Positions 25,360 through 35,693 of a stretch of 64,000 nucleotides of DNA are shown one piece after another. The translations under genes and the position numbers were made by a program. Under the pieces are notes generated by a model. The model saw nothing but the letters and a program-made list of their open reading frames with translations, was not told where the DNA came from and did not search any database. The stretch is from Bythopirellula sp041737835 (GTDB taxonomy: Bacteria; Planctomycetota; Planctomycetia; Pirellulales; Lacipirellulaceae). Position 1 is the first letter of the stretch; the number at the start of each line of letters is the position of its first letter. The stretch is taken from NCBI GenBank assembly GCA_041737835.1, contig JBGSQY010000018.1; one strand, written 5' to 3'.

Positions 25360-26829
25360 ATGCTCGAAGACCTAAAAAACATTCATGTGACTACCTACGT
25401 TTTGGTGCTCGCCCATTTCGCGCTTCAAGTCATCCTCGCCTTCCGGGTTCTCATGCAACGCCGACCGGTGGGCGAAACATTGGCGTGGATGTTAGTCATT
25501 TTTGTGTTTCCTGTCGTTGGCCCGTTAGCTTATCTGTTGCTAGGTGAACTGCGGCTTGGGCAACGCCGCGCGCGTCGCTTTGAAAATCTCTACACGCCAA
25601 TTCGCGATTGGCTGCGACAACTCGACGAGCGGTTTGATGAAGACTTGCTGAGGCTCAACATGCGCAGCGAACAGTTGGCCCACCTGGGCAAGCAAACTTT
25701 TGGCATGCCCGCTCTCCCCGGCAATCAAATGAAATTGCTGGACGACTGGCAACGCGTGTTTCATAGCCTGGAAAAAGATATCGATGCCGCTCGCAGCACA
25801 TGCCATTTTGAATTTTATATCTGGCACGCGGGCGGTGAAGTCGACCGTGTGGTCGAAGCTCTAAAACGTGCCGCCAACCGCGGCGTGAAATGCCGTGTGC
25901 TGGTCGATGCCATGGGAAGTCACCGATTTCTCCACAGCGATTGCGCTCAACAGCTTCGTGATGCGGGCGTTCAAATCCAAGACGCACTCACGGGAGGAAT
26001 TCTACGTTTGCCGTTCGTCAGGTTTGATATTCGCCTGCACCGCAAGATCGTGGTGATCGACGGCAAGATCGCTTACACGGGCAGTTTGAATTTGGTTGAT
26101 CCGCGTTACTTCAAAAAAGACGCTGGCGTCGGCCAATGGGTCGACGCGATGGTCCGCATGGAAGGCCCGGCAGTGGAACCACTCGCGATCACGTTTCTCG
26201 CGGATTGGTATATCGAATCCAATACGGCCTTGACTGAGCTCCAACAATCGGGCGATGCCAACCCGCAACCTAAAGTCGGCGAGGCAACCGCCCAAGTCTT
26301 GCCATCGGGCCCCGCCTACATTCGTGGTGCAATCGAGCAAATTTTGATCATGGCCATCTATACCGCGAGGGAAGAGTTAGTGCTAACCACGCCGTACTTC
26401 GTGCCCAACGAAACTCTGCTGATGGCCTTGGCCTCGGCAGCACAGCGAGGGGTGAAAGTGGTATTAGTCGTCCCCGCCAAAGTCGATTCCAAACTTGTTC
26501 GCCACGCCAGTCAAGCTTCCAAAGGAGAGTTACTCAACGCGGGCGTGCGAATTGCTAACTTTAATGGTGGCCTGCTCCATACGAAGAGCGTCACCATCGA
26601 CGGCGAGATCAGCCTATTTGGTTCGGTCAATCTCGACCCGCGGAGCTTGCGGCTGAATTTTGAGATCTCGCTGGCCGTATACAACCGCGAGTTCACCGCC
26701 GAATTGCGGCAACTGCAACAGTCTTACATCGACCAGTCGCAGTTGATGGACCTGGAAACCTGGCGGCGGCGGTCGCTGGGCCAAAGAATCGCTGAAAACA
26801 CAGCCCGGCTGCTCAGTCCGTTGTTGTAG
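25360..26829 (+). CDS. cls: Cardiolipin synthase
   Basis: 489 aa. Two N-terminal transmembrane helices (about 12-31 and 41-61) are followed by two phospholipase D HKD motifs: H227-x-K229-x4-D234 (HRKIVVIDG) and H407-x-K409-x4-D414 (HTKSVTIDG). It joins two phosphatidylglycerols into cardiolipin at the inner membrane. The length and order match the bacterial ClsA type. Downstream of the EEP gene in one plus-strand run. Confidence 0.93.
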   Translation: MLEDLKNIHVTTYVLVLAHFALQVILAFRVLMQRRPVGETLAWMLVIFVFPVVGPLAYLLLGELRLGQRRARRFENLYTPIRDWLRQLDERFDEDLLRLNMRSEQLAHLGKQTFGMPALPGNQMKLLDDWQRVFHSLEKDIDAARSTCHFEFYIWHAGGEVDRVVEALKRAANRGVKCRVLVDAMGSHRFLHSDCAQQLRDAGVQIQDALTGGILRLPFVRFDIRLHRKIVVIDGKIAYTGSLNLVDPRYFKKDAGVGQWVDAMVRMEGPAVEPLAITFLADWYIESNTALTELQQSGDANPQPKVGEATAQVLPSGPAYIRGAIEQILIMAIYTAREELVLTTPYFVPNETLLMALASAAQRGVKVVLVVPAKVDSKLVRHASQASKGELLNAGVRIANFNGGLLHTKSVTIDGEISLFGSVNLDPRSLRLNFEISLAVYNREFTAELRQLQQSYIDQSQLMDLETWRRRSLGQRIAENTARLLSPLL

Positions 26830-26936
26830 GTTTTTGACCGGGAATTTTTTGAAAATTTCTTTGCCACGACTATATCCCGGGATTACACTGGGCCTCTCTA
26901 GGCAGTTTGCTTTAATTCGCACCTTGAGTTGGCACC

Positions 26937-28733
26937 ATGCGTTATCTTGCATCGCTCGTGTTTGCGCTGATGCTCTGCCCTGCTTCTGCGGTTGGAGCGA
27001 TCAACACGATTGCTCTGTCGGGAAGTACCGCCCCTGGGATTTCTGACGCAGAGCTATATTCTTTCGGACTCCCTTCGCTGAATGCCGACGGCGATGCTGT
27101 ACTAACAGCGACACTGGAGTTGGGTCCTGGGAGCGTTAACTCTGCCAATGACGGCGCGGTTTACAAAATCAATCAGGGCAGCTGGTCACTTGTATCACGC
27201 GAAGGGGCCAGTGCACCGGGCATAAGTGGCGCAACATTCAGCCATTTTTCCTCCGTCGCCATTGATGATGCAGGCCATATGTTGCTACGGGGTGAAATGT
27301 CACAAACTGGTTCAATCACAACGGGTAACAACCAAGGATTGTGGCGTTATTCAAGCAGTGGCTCGCTGCTCGCTCGGACCGGTTCCACGGGGGTGCCGGG
27401 CATGGCTTCTTCCAACACTTTTAGCTCTTTGCCGCTTGAAGAATCTCTCTTGTCGGCAGACGGCCGCGCGGTTTTTCTCACGCAGTTAACTTGGAGCAGC
27501 GGTATCACTTTCAACAACGATCGCGGCATTTGGTCTTATGACGGAACATCGGGAGCGCTCATCAGTCGTGAAGGTTCCACGATTGCACCCGACACGGGGA
27601 TGGGAACGTTTAGTATCTTCTCCGAACCCGTGATCAACGACAACAATCAAATCGCCTTCTCGGGTGTACTCAATCTGGGCGGCAATATTAATACAACCAA
27701 TCGCCAGGGTATTTGGAAGTACAACCAAGGTGTCGGCGAACTGATCGCTCGAACCGGCCAAGACGTTCCTGGAGTTTCAAATGTTTCATTTCAAGCGCTG
27801 TCGCGGCCATCGATCAATAATGTAGATCAAGTTGCTTTTCGAGGCACCATCACGTCTGGTGAAACTCAGGGGGTGTGGCGCTACACTGAAAATCAAGGCG
27901 AGTTGATCGCACTCGCAGGAGTGAGTGATGCTCCCGGAGCACCAGATGCCTTATTTGCTGGATTTGGCAGTCCTTTCTTAAGTGATACCGGCGACATGTT
28001 TTTCCGTGCAACACTCCAGAACGGCACAGGTGGGGTTAATACCTCCAATCAAACTGGCCTTTGGAAGATGGGACAATCGCAAAATGCCCTGCTCTTTCGT
28101 ACTGGCAGTGTTGGTGTCCCCGGCCTACCGGCAGCCCATTTTGCTGATTTTACGACTATGGCTGTGAACGAAGTAGGTTCGCTCGTTGTTAGCGCCACAC
28201 TCACCAATGGGATTGCGGGAATCACAACCGAAAACGATGAAGGAATTTGGTTCGCCGACGCCGAAGGCAACAAATCTCTCATAGCGCGTGAAGGTGACTT
28301 GTTGGCTGGAAAAACCATTAGCTCACTGAGCTTCACAGGGAATTCCAGTGGCAGCGATGGACAGCGAACGGGATTCAACTCCCTTGATCAACTGATCTTT
28401 CGAGCCACGTTCACCGACGGAGATTCAGGCATATTTCTTTATTCGCCCTCAACGACTGCCACTTTTCTAGGCGCGGACTTTAACGAAGACGGCTACGTTG
28501 ATGGGACTGATCTTGCGATGTGGCAAAATGCTTTTGGCGTTTCCAATTTGGGCGATTCCGATGGCGACGGTGATTCCGATGGCGTTGACTTTCTCACTTG
28601 GCAAAGGCAATTCACCGGTCCGCCAGCGCACGTTTTGCAAGTGGCAGTGCCCGAACCAAATGTCTGCTGCCTGCTCGCCATTGCGTGCTTCTTTTCCTAT
28701 TGCCGCAAGGCCCGGCAAATCGCTCGCGGCTAG
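26937..28733 (+). CDS. PEP-CTERM protein with NxxGxxAF-type repeats and dockerin-like motif
   Basis: 598 aa. Signal peptide MRYLASLVFALMLCPASAVG. Repeats follow such as NDNNQIAFSGVLN, NNVDQVAFRGTIT and SDTGDMFFRATLQ, each followed by a GLW/GIW motif. Near the C-terminus, DFNEDGYVDGTDLAMWQ and DSDGDGDSDGVDFLTWQR form a dockerin-like pair. VPEPNVCCLLAIACFF plus a basic tail (RKARQIARG) is the sorting signal. Same architecture as the protein at 8106-9908, so these are paralogues. Confidence 0.85.
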   Translation: MRYLASLVFALMLCPASAVGAINTIALSGSTAPGISDAELYSFGLPSLNADGDAVLTATLELGPGSVNSANDGAVYKINQGSWSLVSREGASAPGISGATFSHFSSVAIDDAGHMLLRGEMSQTGSITTGNNQGLWRYSSSGSLLARTGSTGVPGMASSNTFSSLPLEESLLSADGRAVFLTQLTWSSGITFNNDRGIWSYDGTSGALISREGSTIAPDTGMGTFSIFSEPVINDNNQIAFSGVLNLGGNINTTNRQGIWKYNQGVGELIARTGQDVPGVSNVSFQALSRPSINNVDQVAFRGTITSGETQGVWRYTENQGELIALAGVSDAPGAPDALFAGFGSPFLSDTGDMFFRATLQNGTGGVNTSNQTGLWKMGQSQNALLFRTGSVGVPGLPAAHFADFTTMAVNEVGSLVVSATLTNGIAGITTENDEGIWFADAEGNKSLIAREGDLLAGKTISSLSFTGNSSGSDGQRTGFNSLDQLIFRATFTDGDSGIFLYSPSTTATFLGADFNEDGYVDGTDLAMWQNAFGVSNLGDSDGDGDSDGVDFLTWQRQFTGPPAHVLQVAVPEPNVCCLLAIACFFSYCRKARQIARG

Positions 28734-28868
28734 CGATCTGTCGCCCCGAATCCGCGTAATCTGCACGCTCGGCACAGCTTGTGCCTTCACTCCTCTGACG
28801 CTGCGCCTACACTTGGGCCAGAACATCCGACGATACCACAGCAGACGATTTATCCTGTAGGACTGGCC

Positions 28869-29846
28869 ATGATTTCCCGCCGCGAAGCGCTCAGCCGAGG
28901 AGCTGCCCTGCTTTCCACCGCCCTCTTGCCCTCGTTGGCAAGCGCGCGGTCGCGCTCCATCCACGGCATCGCTGAACGGGGACAATTGCGCCTTTCCAAT
29001 GGACGTTGCTTGGCCTACCACCGCTTCGGCGATCCGACGGGGCCGCTCGTGTTTTACTTTCATGGCACCCCCGGGGCTAGCCTCGAAGGAGGGCTGATTG
29101 AAGATGAAGCGGCGCTGGCCGGCGTGCATCTCGTGGCCATCGATCGCCCAGGTATTGGTCGCTCGACATACTACAGTGGACGCCGCGTCGTCGATTGGCC
29201 ACACGAAGTGGAAATAGTAGCCGACGCGCTGGGCTACAGCGGAACGTCATTCGGCGTGATTGGCATGTCGGGGGGCACACCCTACGCCACGGCTTGTGCG
29301 CGGATGATTCCCCATCGGCTCACCCATGTGGCGGTTGTGTCGGGTCATGCTTGGTTAGGAGCACCCGGAGTCACTGCCGGCAGTGAAGACAAAATCATCG
29401 CGCTCGTGGCCCGTCGGCCTAAGCTATCCCGGATGGGTATGAGCTGGATTGCCAAGAGACTTGATCGCAAGCCCGACAAAGTGATCAAACAAGTCACAAA
29501 AAATTGGGCTAATTGCGACCGTCAACTCATTCTTTGTAGTCCCCGCTATTACAACGATCTGGTTGCCGTGCTCCATGAAGCCACTATGTGTGGCGCCGAT
29601 GGCTTGGTCACTGACGTTCGCTTACTCGCCTGCCACTGGGGCTTTGAGCTATGCGAGATCCAAGGCGTGGGGGTTTCAATTTGGCAAGGAGGCTGCGATC
29701 GCATTGCCCCCCCATCGACCGGGCGATTCTTCCACAGCCAAATCGCTGGGAGTGAATACCACTTCGACCCGCGCGCTGGCCACGTGACGATGCTGAAATG
29801 GCACGCCCCGGAAATTTTTGAAAGATTTCACAATCCGAACAGTTAA
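28869..29846 (+). CDS. Exported alpha/beta hydrolase
   Basis: 325 aa from ATG 28869. The N-terminus MISRREALSRGAALLSTALL is a probable Tat signal (SRREAL). The hydrolase core has FHGTPGAS (oxyanion loop), AIDRPGIGRST, nucleophile elbow GMSGGTP with Ser as the middle residue, and a late His in AGHVTML. Substrate unknown. It ends 13 bp before the convergent recombinase gene. Confidence 0.85.
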   Translation: MISRREALSRGAALLSTALLPSLASARSRSIHGIAERGQLRLSNGRCLAYHRFGDPTGPLVFYFHGTPGASLEGGLIEDEAALAGVHLVAIDRPGIGRSTYYSGRRVVDWPHEVEIVADALGYSGTSFGVIGMSGGTPYATACARMIPHRLTHVAVVSGHAWLGAPGVTAGSEDKIIALVARRPKLSRMGMSWIAKRLDRKPDKVIKQVTKNWANCDRQLILCSPRYYNDLVAVLHEATMCGADGLVTDVRLLACHWGFELCEIQGVGVSIWQGGCDRIAPPSTGRFFHSQIAGSEYHFDPRAGHVTMLKWHAPEIFERFHNPNS

Positions 29847-29859
29847 GAAGCCACGGATA

Positions 29860-30798
29860 CTAGGCTCGCGGATGAAACTGCTGATGCACTTTCTTGAGCC
29901 GCGTGTGATCGACGTGCGTGTAGATTTGGGTCGTCGCGATGCTCGCATGGCCGAGCATTTCTTGCACCTGCCGTAGATCGGCTCCGCCTGCCAACACGTG
30001 CGTGGCAAAACTGTGGCGCAGTGAATGGGGGCTGATTTCGCTCGGCACACCGGCGCGGATTGCATATTTCTTAATAAGTTCCCAAATCCGCTCGCGCCGC
30101 ATCGGTCCACCACGCGGCGAAAGAATCACTCGGTCGCTCGGTGGATTTCGCCTTACCACGAGCTTCGGTCGTTCTGCTTTGAAATAGCGCTCAACCGCTT
30201 CGATGGCTCGCCCGCCCAGCGGCACGACTCGCTGCTTGTCGCCTTTACCGTGGCAAAGACAGTAGCGTTCGGTGAGATGAATGTTACGCATGCTGAGTGA
30301 CGACAATTCCGACACCCGACAGCCTGTCGCATACAACAGTTCTAAAATCGCACGATCGCGAAGCCACAATCCATCAGCCGCACGTGGCGCGGCAAGCAAC
30401 GCTTCGACTTGCGCAATCGACAGCACGTGCGGCACCTTTTGCCACAGCTTCTGTGAACCAAGCAGTGCCGCCTGATTGTCGACAATCGCCACTTCGAGTT
30501 GCAGGTACTTATAAAAGACCTTGAGCGATGCCACATGCCGTGTGACGCTTTTGGGCGCGAGCGATTGTTCCGTGAGCCAAGCCGGATAGCCGGCCAACTC
30601 GCTGACCGACAAGCTTTGCATCCGCCGCGAGCCGAGCCATTTGAAGAACCGCGCGAGGTCACGGCGGTAGGCCTCCACCGTGTTGGCGGCCATGTGGCAT
30701 TCGGTTCGCAGGTAGTTGGCAAAATCTTCCTGCCAGCGGGCAGCCTCGCGGTTGGCCCCCTCGCGTCGTGGTTTCAGGATTTTGCGTTGTGGTTTCAT
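29860..30798 (-). CDS. xerD: Tyrosine recombinase XerC/XerD
   Basis: 312 aa. An N-terminal SAM-like core-binding domain (NYLRTECHMAANTVEAYRRD) and a catalytic domain with the Arg in ATGCRVSELSSL, HSLRHSFATHVL (HxxR), LGHASIATTQIYTHV (His and Tyr nucleophile). The length is typical of the chromosome-dimer resolvases rather than phage integrases, and there are no flanking attachment sites. XerC and XerD cannot be told apart by eye; the closing segment HASIATTQIYTHVDHTRLKK is XerD-like. Confidence 0.88.
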   Translation of the reverse strand: MKPQRKILKPRREGANREAARWQEDFANYLRTECHMAANTVEAYRRDLARFFKWLGSRRMQSLSVSELAGYPAWLTEQSLAPKSVTRHVASLKVFYKYLQLEVAIVDNQAALLGSQKLWQKVPHVLSIAQVEALLAAPRAADGLWLRDRAILELLYATGCRVSELSSLSMRNIHLTERYCLCHGKGDKQRVVPLGGRAIEAVERYFKAERPKLVVRRNPPSDRVILSPRGGPMRRERIWELIKKYAIRAGVPSEISPHSLRHSFATHVLAGGADLRQVQEMLGHASIATTQIYTHVDHTRLKKVHQQFHPRA

Positions 30799-30842
30799 GA
30801 TTTAGTTATCGGAAGGATATAACTGCTACCGTTCGACAATGT

Positions 30843-30959
30843 GTCATCCCGAGGGAGGCTCGCCGACCGAGGGATCTGGTTTCAAGTTTTATCGGGATCA
30901 AGAGGTAAATAGAGGTTAAAACCAGATTCCTCTGGTCGTAGAACTCCCATCGGAATGAC
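30843..30959. repeat. Palindromic repeat, GTCAT...ATCTGG family
   Basis: The left arm 30843-30882 starts GTCATCCCGAGGGAGGCTCG and ends ATCTGGTTT. The right arm 30918-30959 starts AAACCAGATTCCTCTGGTCG and ends CGGAATGAC. The arms are imperfect inverted copies over about 40 bp. The same element occurs at 4161-4277. It lies in the 229-bp divergent spacer between xerD and the acyltransferase gene. Confidence 0.75.
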
Positions 30960-31027
30960 GTTTGGCATGTGCTAAACTTTCACGATTAGAGTGATTATCC
31001 GTCCGCCGCCCGTAGATTACGCCGACC

Positions 31028-32239
31028 ATGCAGAATGTCGTCATTGATGAGCCGTACGAGTTTGTGCCGCCCGTTTACGGCGACTTCTGGCCGTGGTTGA
31101 TGCACCAATACCTGAAACGCTATCTGCGCAAGGCCTTCGGCGTGCATTCGGTCGAATGCCGCGACACGCACTATTTGCAGGAATCGGTCGACGCGGGTAA
31201 CGGCATTTTGATTGCCCCCAATCATTGCCGGATGTCCGATCCGCTCACGTTGGGCTATCTCTCGCGAGTGATCAAACGCGATATGCACGCGATGGCTTCG
31301 TGGCATTTGTTCAAGCAAGATTGGCTCAAGTGTTTCGTCCTGCGCCGCATGGGAGCGTTTAGCGTCTACCGCGAAGGGATCGACCGCAAAGCCATCGACA
31401 CAGCGGTCGATATCTTGGTTGCAGGCAAGCGGCCACTCGTGATCTTTGCTGAAGGAGCTGTCTCACGACACAACGACGTCCTCATGCCGATGATGGATGG
31501 CACGTCGTTTATCGCCCGCACCGCCGCCAAGCGTCGGGAGAAGCTCGGCATGAAAGCGGGCGTGGTCGTGCATCCCGTCGCGATTCGATATTTCTTTCAA
31601 GGCAACGTTGCTCAAACGGTCGAGCCTGTTCTGGAAGAAATTGAATCCCACTTCTCGTGGTTCCCTCAGCAGGACCGCTCGCTCACGCGGCGGCTGCAGC
31701 AGATCGGCCAGGCGCTATTATCGCTCAAAGAAATCGAATACTTCGGCCACGCCCGCATGGGAGATTTTTATCAACGTGTCGACTCGCTGATCGAAGACGT
31801 GCTCGCCAAGCTTGAAGCCGAATGGCAGATCAAAGACAAGGAAGAAGGGGTTGTCGCCCGCGTAAAGGCCATTCGCTCGGCGGTGCTGCCTGGTCTGATC
31901 AATCGCACGATCTCCGCCGAGGAACGCCAACGCCGTTGGAAGCAACTCGCGGCTTGCTACTACGTGCAACAAATGTCGCACTACCCGCGGAATTATGTCC
32001 GCAATTCGGAACGCAACATTCCCGAGCACATTCTCGAAACGGTCGAACGGTTTGAAGAGGATTTCACCGACAAAGTGCGCGTGCATGGCCCGCTGCACGT
32101 GGTGGTGCAAGTTGGGAAAGCAATTCCCGTCTCCAGCCATCGCGACCGCGGTGCCGGTGGGGACCCGATCATGAACGGCATCCGCACGCAGCTGACCGAC
32201 ATGCTCACAAAGCTATCGGAAGAATCGCCGAAGGTCTGA
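31028..32239 (+). CDS. Glycerolphosphate acyltransferase-like protein (PlsC superfamily)
   Basis: 403 aa. Motif I is NHCRMSD (His66, Asp71) and motif III is FAEGAVSRHND. The C-terminal 200 residues are long and charged (RMGDFYQRVDSLIEDVLAKL, EEGVVARVKAIRSAVLPG) and not part of ordinary PlsC. It is therefore a larger subgroup of unknown substrate. No N-terminal transmembrane segment is obvious. Another PlsC-like gene is at 10581. The FtsX-type gene follows 38 bp later. Confidence 0.8.
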   Translation: MQNVVIDEPYEFVPPVYGDFWPWLMHQYLKRYLRKAFGVHSVECRDTHYLQESVDAGNGILIAPNHCRMSDPLTLGYLSRVIKRDMHAMASWHLFKQDWLKCFVLRRMGAFSVYREGIDRKAIDTAVDILVAGKRPLVIFAEGAVSRHNDVLMPMMDGTSFIARTAAKRREKLGMKAGVVVHPVAIRYFFQGNVAQTVEPVLEEIESHFSWFPQQDRSLTRRLQQIGQALLSLKEIEYFGHARMGDFYQRVDSLIEDVLAKLEAEWQIKDKEEGVVARVKAIRSAVLPGLINRTISAEERQRRWKQLAACYYVQQMSHYPRNYVRNSERNIPEHILETVERFEEDFTDKVRVHGPLHVVVQVGKAIPVSSHRDRGAGGDPIMNGIRTQLTDMLTKLSEESPKV

Positions 32240-32277
32240 GGTAGCTGACGACGCGCTGAACGTGTCATAATGACCGT

Positions 32278-35200
32278 ATGTCGCCGCTAAGTTATATCAT
32301 CGCGAGTCTACGGCAATATCGCCGCGTGCATCTGGCTGTTGCAGCAGGTGTGGCCGTCGCCACGGCGGTGATCACTGGGGCGCTGCTCGTGGGAGATTCG
32401 GTCCGCGGTAGTCTACGCGATCTTGTGCTGGAGCGGCTCGGAAAAATTGATTCCCTGCTCGTTGCCGAGCAACCCTTCCGAGCAGAGTTGGCAGCAAAAC
32501 TGCAACAAAGCCTGCCTGCCCAAACAAATGCGATTGTTGTGCCAATGCTGATTGTTCCCGGCAGCATTACCCTTGACGGTGAAAATGGAAAATCGCAGGC
32601 CACACAACTCTCGATCATTGGTGTGCCCGATGAATTCTGGCAGTTGAATGATTACGAAGCTGCCCCCACCGATTATTTCGAGAGAGCCGTTCCCCAGAAG
32701 TTCACGTCCCCTGACGACGCGGCCATTAGTTGGGCTATCGCGGACGAACTCGACGTTTATCTGGGTGAAGAAGCGATCTTACGAGTATCGGTGCCGAGCA
32801 ACATTCCCGCTGATAGTACGTTGGGTGAAAAATCTAATAGCATGACATCGCGGCGCGTGCGGATTATGGATCGACTAGGCGGCGGTATTTCTCGGTTCAG
32901 CTTGCAACCATCGCAACTCGAACCCCGGAATGTGTTCGTGCCGCTCAGCACGCTGCAGCGGATGTTGGATATTCGTGGCAAGGCGAATGTGATTGCCGTG
33001 GGGGGAGAAGACCAGCGACTCGTTGAGTCGCGGCTACTGAAAATATTAAAGCCAGTACTGGCTGATTTTGGGTTGTTGGTTGAGGAAGTTTCGATTGGCG
33101 AGCCCCCAGCGACTCGTTACGTCCAACTCTCGGCTGAGAGGTTGGTGCTTGCCCCTTACGTTGTCGAAGTGTTTGAAAAGTTATTCGGCAACGCCCAACC
33201 ACAAGAAGTCGTCACCTATCTGGCCAACACGATCAACCTCGGTGACAAAAAGATTCCCTACTCGACCGTCACGGGTATCGATTCCACGAGCGAACTTGGG
33301 CCCTTGCGCGATGAAGCTGGTGAGCCTGTGGTGCTCGCCGATAACGAGATCGCGCTCAATGACTGGGCCGCCGAGCAGTTGAATGCGAAAGTCGGCGATT
33401 TCGTCACGCTCAAGTACTACGAACCCGAAACAATGCACGGCGAGCTTGTCGAACGCACGACAGAACCACTCACCGTGAAGCTCATCGCGCCGCTCCAATC
33501 CCCAGACGGCCAATCAACAGCCGTGGCCGATGAGCATTTCACGCCCGAACTGCCCGGCGTGACCGACGAACGATCAATCAGCGACTGGGAGTTGCCTTTC
33601 AAGCTGGTGGAAAAAATCTCGCAGGACGATGAAGACTATTGGGACGAGTATCGCACAACGCCTAAAGCGTTCGTATCGCTCGCTCTGGCTAAGAAATTGT
33701 GGTCAACTCGTTGGGGCACGACGAGTGCGTTGCGATTGCCCGTCACTACCGAAATCACGGCCGAAACGGTCGCCAAGAAACTCGAAGACAGCATCGACCC
33801 CGAATCACTCGGCATGCGCTGGATTCCCGTGAAGGAGCAAGGACTTGCCGCCGCGCGGGGGACGACCCCCTTTGAAGGTTTATTCCTGGGTTTCAGCTTT
33901 TTCTTGATGGCCTCGGCCGTGATGCTGATCGCCCTGCTCTTCCGGTTGGGCGCGGAAAGCCGCGCGCGGGAAGTCGGCATTCTCACGGCGATTGGCTGGA
34001 GTAGCAAGAAACTCCGCCGCGTGTGGCTCGCCGAATCCGCCGTAGTGGCAATCCTCGGCGCAATCCTCGGCGCAGTCGCGGGGATCGCTTACGCCGCTAT
34101 CATGATTCTCGGACTGAATACGTGGTGGGTCGCTGCGACCGTCACTCCCTTTTTGAAGTTGCATGTGAATCCCGTGAGTCTGGCGATTGGTTTCGCGGTG
34201 GGTGTGCTAGTCTCGCTCGTCACGATTGCCTGGTCGCTGCGAAAACTCACCCGGCTCGAACCAAGGCAACTCCTGGCGGGTGACACCACCGATCCACGGG
34301 ACATCGCACCACTTTCCCAAAAGCCAAAACGCGGCTGGATTCCCTCGGTGTTGATATTCGCTGCGATAGGTTTGGGAATCGGGGCTTTGTTCGCCGGTTT
34401 GCGCGATGAAGCCCAAGCGGGAGCGTTCTTTGGCAGCGGTGCCCTCGTCCTCACGGCACTGTTGATGTGGCTGCGCGGCAAACTACGCCAACCCAGTTTT
34501 ACCGCACCGTCATCACTCTCTTTGTTCGGTCTGTCGATGCGCAATGCGCGTCGCAATCCCAGTCGCACGATACTTTCGGTGGCGCTCGCAGCGGTCGCCA
34601 GTTTTCTGATTGTGGCCCTGAGTGCGTTTCGACTCGCCCCCACCGTCGGCGGCACGGGCGGATTTGACTTGATCGCCACGAGCGATCTCCCCGTCTATTT
34701 CGATCTCAACACACCCGAGGGTCGCTCGGAACTGGGTTTTTCCGCGCAGGATGAGAAATCTCTGATGGGCGCTGTTGTTGCTTCGTTTCGAGTAAGCGGC
34801 GGCGAAGATGCCAGTTGTCTGAATCTCTATCAAACAACTCAGCCACGAGTGGTGGGTGTTCCTCAAGATTTCCACACGATTGGCGATAAGTTTGCCTGGG
34901 CTGCAACAAAAGATTTACACGGCAAAGCTCAGTGGCAACTTTTAGAAAGCAAGCTCGACAACAATATCGTGCCAGTGGTACTCGATAAAAGCACGGCTGC
35001 CTATAGTTTGCATCTCTCGGGTGTTGGTGCGCGATTCACAATTCGCGATGCCTTGGACAAACCCGTGACATTAGAAGTTGTGGGTTTGCTCGCGGGTAGC
35101 GTGCTGCAAGGGAACGTGTTGATGAGCGAAGCCAACTTCCTCAAGCTTTTCCCCGACTCGGCAGGACGAAAACTTTTCTTGATTCGTCACGGCTCGGCGA

Positions 35201-35691
35201 AGCTCAACGACAAAGAATTGACGTCTCTTTTTGAATCGCGGCTTGTCGATCAAGGCTTTGATGCCGTCAGCGCGGCCGCACGGCTGGCCGAATTCATGGC
35301 CGTGCAGAACACCTATCTTTCGACATTTCAATCGCTTGGCGCGCTGGGTTTGCTCTTAGGAACCGTGGGGCTGGCCATCGCTCAACTGCGCAGCGTGATC
35401 GAACGTCGCGGCGAGTTGGCACTGCTGCGAAGCACGGGATTCGCCCCCCAGCGACTTTCGGGAATGGTGCTGGGGGAAAATCTCTCACTGCTGGCGGCGG
35501 GGTTGGGCTGCGGATGTTTGGCCGCGATTGTGGCCACACTCCCCCATTGGATCGGCCAGCAAGCAGGCATTCCGTGGGCTACACTTGCTTTGTTGTTAGC
35601 AGTTGTCGCACTGGCTGGCATTGCCGCGGGTTGGTTGGCCGTGCGTGCGGCGATTCGTGCCCCTCTCACGGCGGCATTGCGCGGAGAATAA
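32278..35691 (+). CDS. Large FtsX-family ABC transporter permease
   Basis: 1137 aa. An N-terminal transmembrane helix (LAVAAGVAVATAVITGALLV) leads to a big extracytoplasmic domain. A first set of helices at about 535-660 includes AREVGILTAIGWSSKKLRR, the FtsX signature. Further helices lie near 695-760, a second soluble domain follows, and the last FtsX-like helix set includes RRGELALLRSTGFAPQRLS. This is the two-module layout of lipoprotein or macrolide exporter permeases. No ATPase gene is adjacent, so its nucleotide-binding partner must lie elsewhere. The cargo is unknown. Confidence 0.85.
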   Translation: MSPLSYIIASLRQYRRVHLAVAAGVAVATAVITGALLVGDSVRGSLRDLVLERLGKIDSLLVAEQPFRAELAAKLQQSLPAQTNAIVVPMLIVPGSITLDGENGKSQATQLSIIGVPDEFWQLNDYEAAPTDYFERAVPQKFTSPDDAAISWAIADELDVYLGEEAILRVSVPSNIPADSTLGEKSNSMTSRRVRIMDRLGGGISRFSLQPSQLEPRNVFVPLSTLQRMLDIRGKANVIAVGGEDQRLVESRLLKILKPVLADFGLLVEEVSIGEPPATRYVQLSAERLVLAPYVVEVFEKLFGNAQPQEVVTYLANTINLGDKKIPYSTVTGIDSTSELGPLRDEAGEPVVLADNEIALNDWAAEQLNAKVGDFVTLKYYEPETMHGELVERTTEPLTVKLIAPLQSPDGQSTAVADEHFTPELPGVTDERSISDWELPFKLVEKISQDDEDYWDEYRTTPKAFVSLALAKKLWSTRWGTTSALRLPVTTEITAETVAKKLEDSIDPESLGMRWIPVKEQGLAAARGTTPFEGLFLGFSFFLMASAVMLIALLFRLGAESRAREVGILTAIGWSSKKLRRVWLAESAVVAILGAILGAVAGIAYAAIMILGLNTWWVAATVTPFLKLHVNPVSLAIGFAVGVLVSLVTIAWSLRKLTRLEPRQLLAGDTTDPRDIAPLSQKPKRGWIPSVLIFAAIGLGIGALFAGLRDEAQAGAFFGSGALVLTALLMWLRGKLRQPSFTAPSSLSLFGLSMRNARRNPSRTILSVALAAVASFLIVALSAFRLAPTVGGTGGFDLIATSDLPVYFDLNTPEGRSELGFSAQDEKSLMGAVVASFRVSGGEDASCLNLYQTTQPRVVGVPQDFHTIGDKFAWAATKDLHGKAQWQLLESKLDNNIVPVVLDKSTAAYSLHLSGVGARFTIRDALDKPVTLEVVGLLAGSVLQGNVLMSEANFLKLFPDSAGRKLFLIRHGSAKLNDKELTSLFESRLVDQGFDAVSAAARLAEFMAVQNTYLSTFQSLGALGLLLGTVGLAIAQLRSVIERRGELALLRSTGFAPQRLSGMVLGENLSLLAAGLGCGCLAAIVATLPHWIGQQAGIPWATLALLLAVVALAGIAAGWLAVRAAIRAPLTAALRGE

Positions 35692-35693
35692 TT

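Noticed and set aside
29860..30798. Integrase of a genomic island
   Set aside because: Length and motifs are those of Xer recombinases, there is no tRNA next to it and no att-like repeats flank a cargo region.
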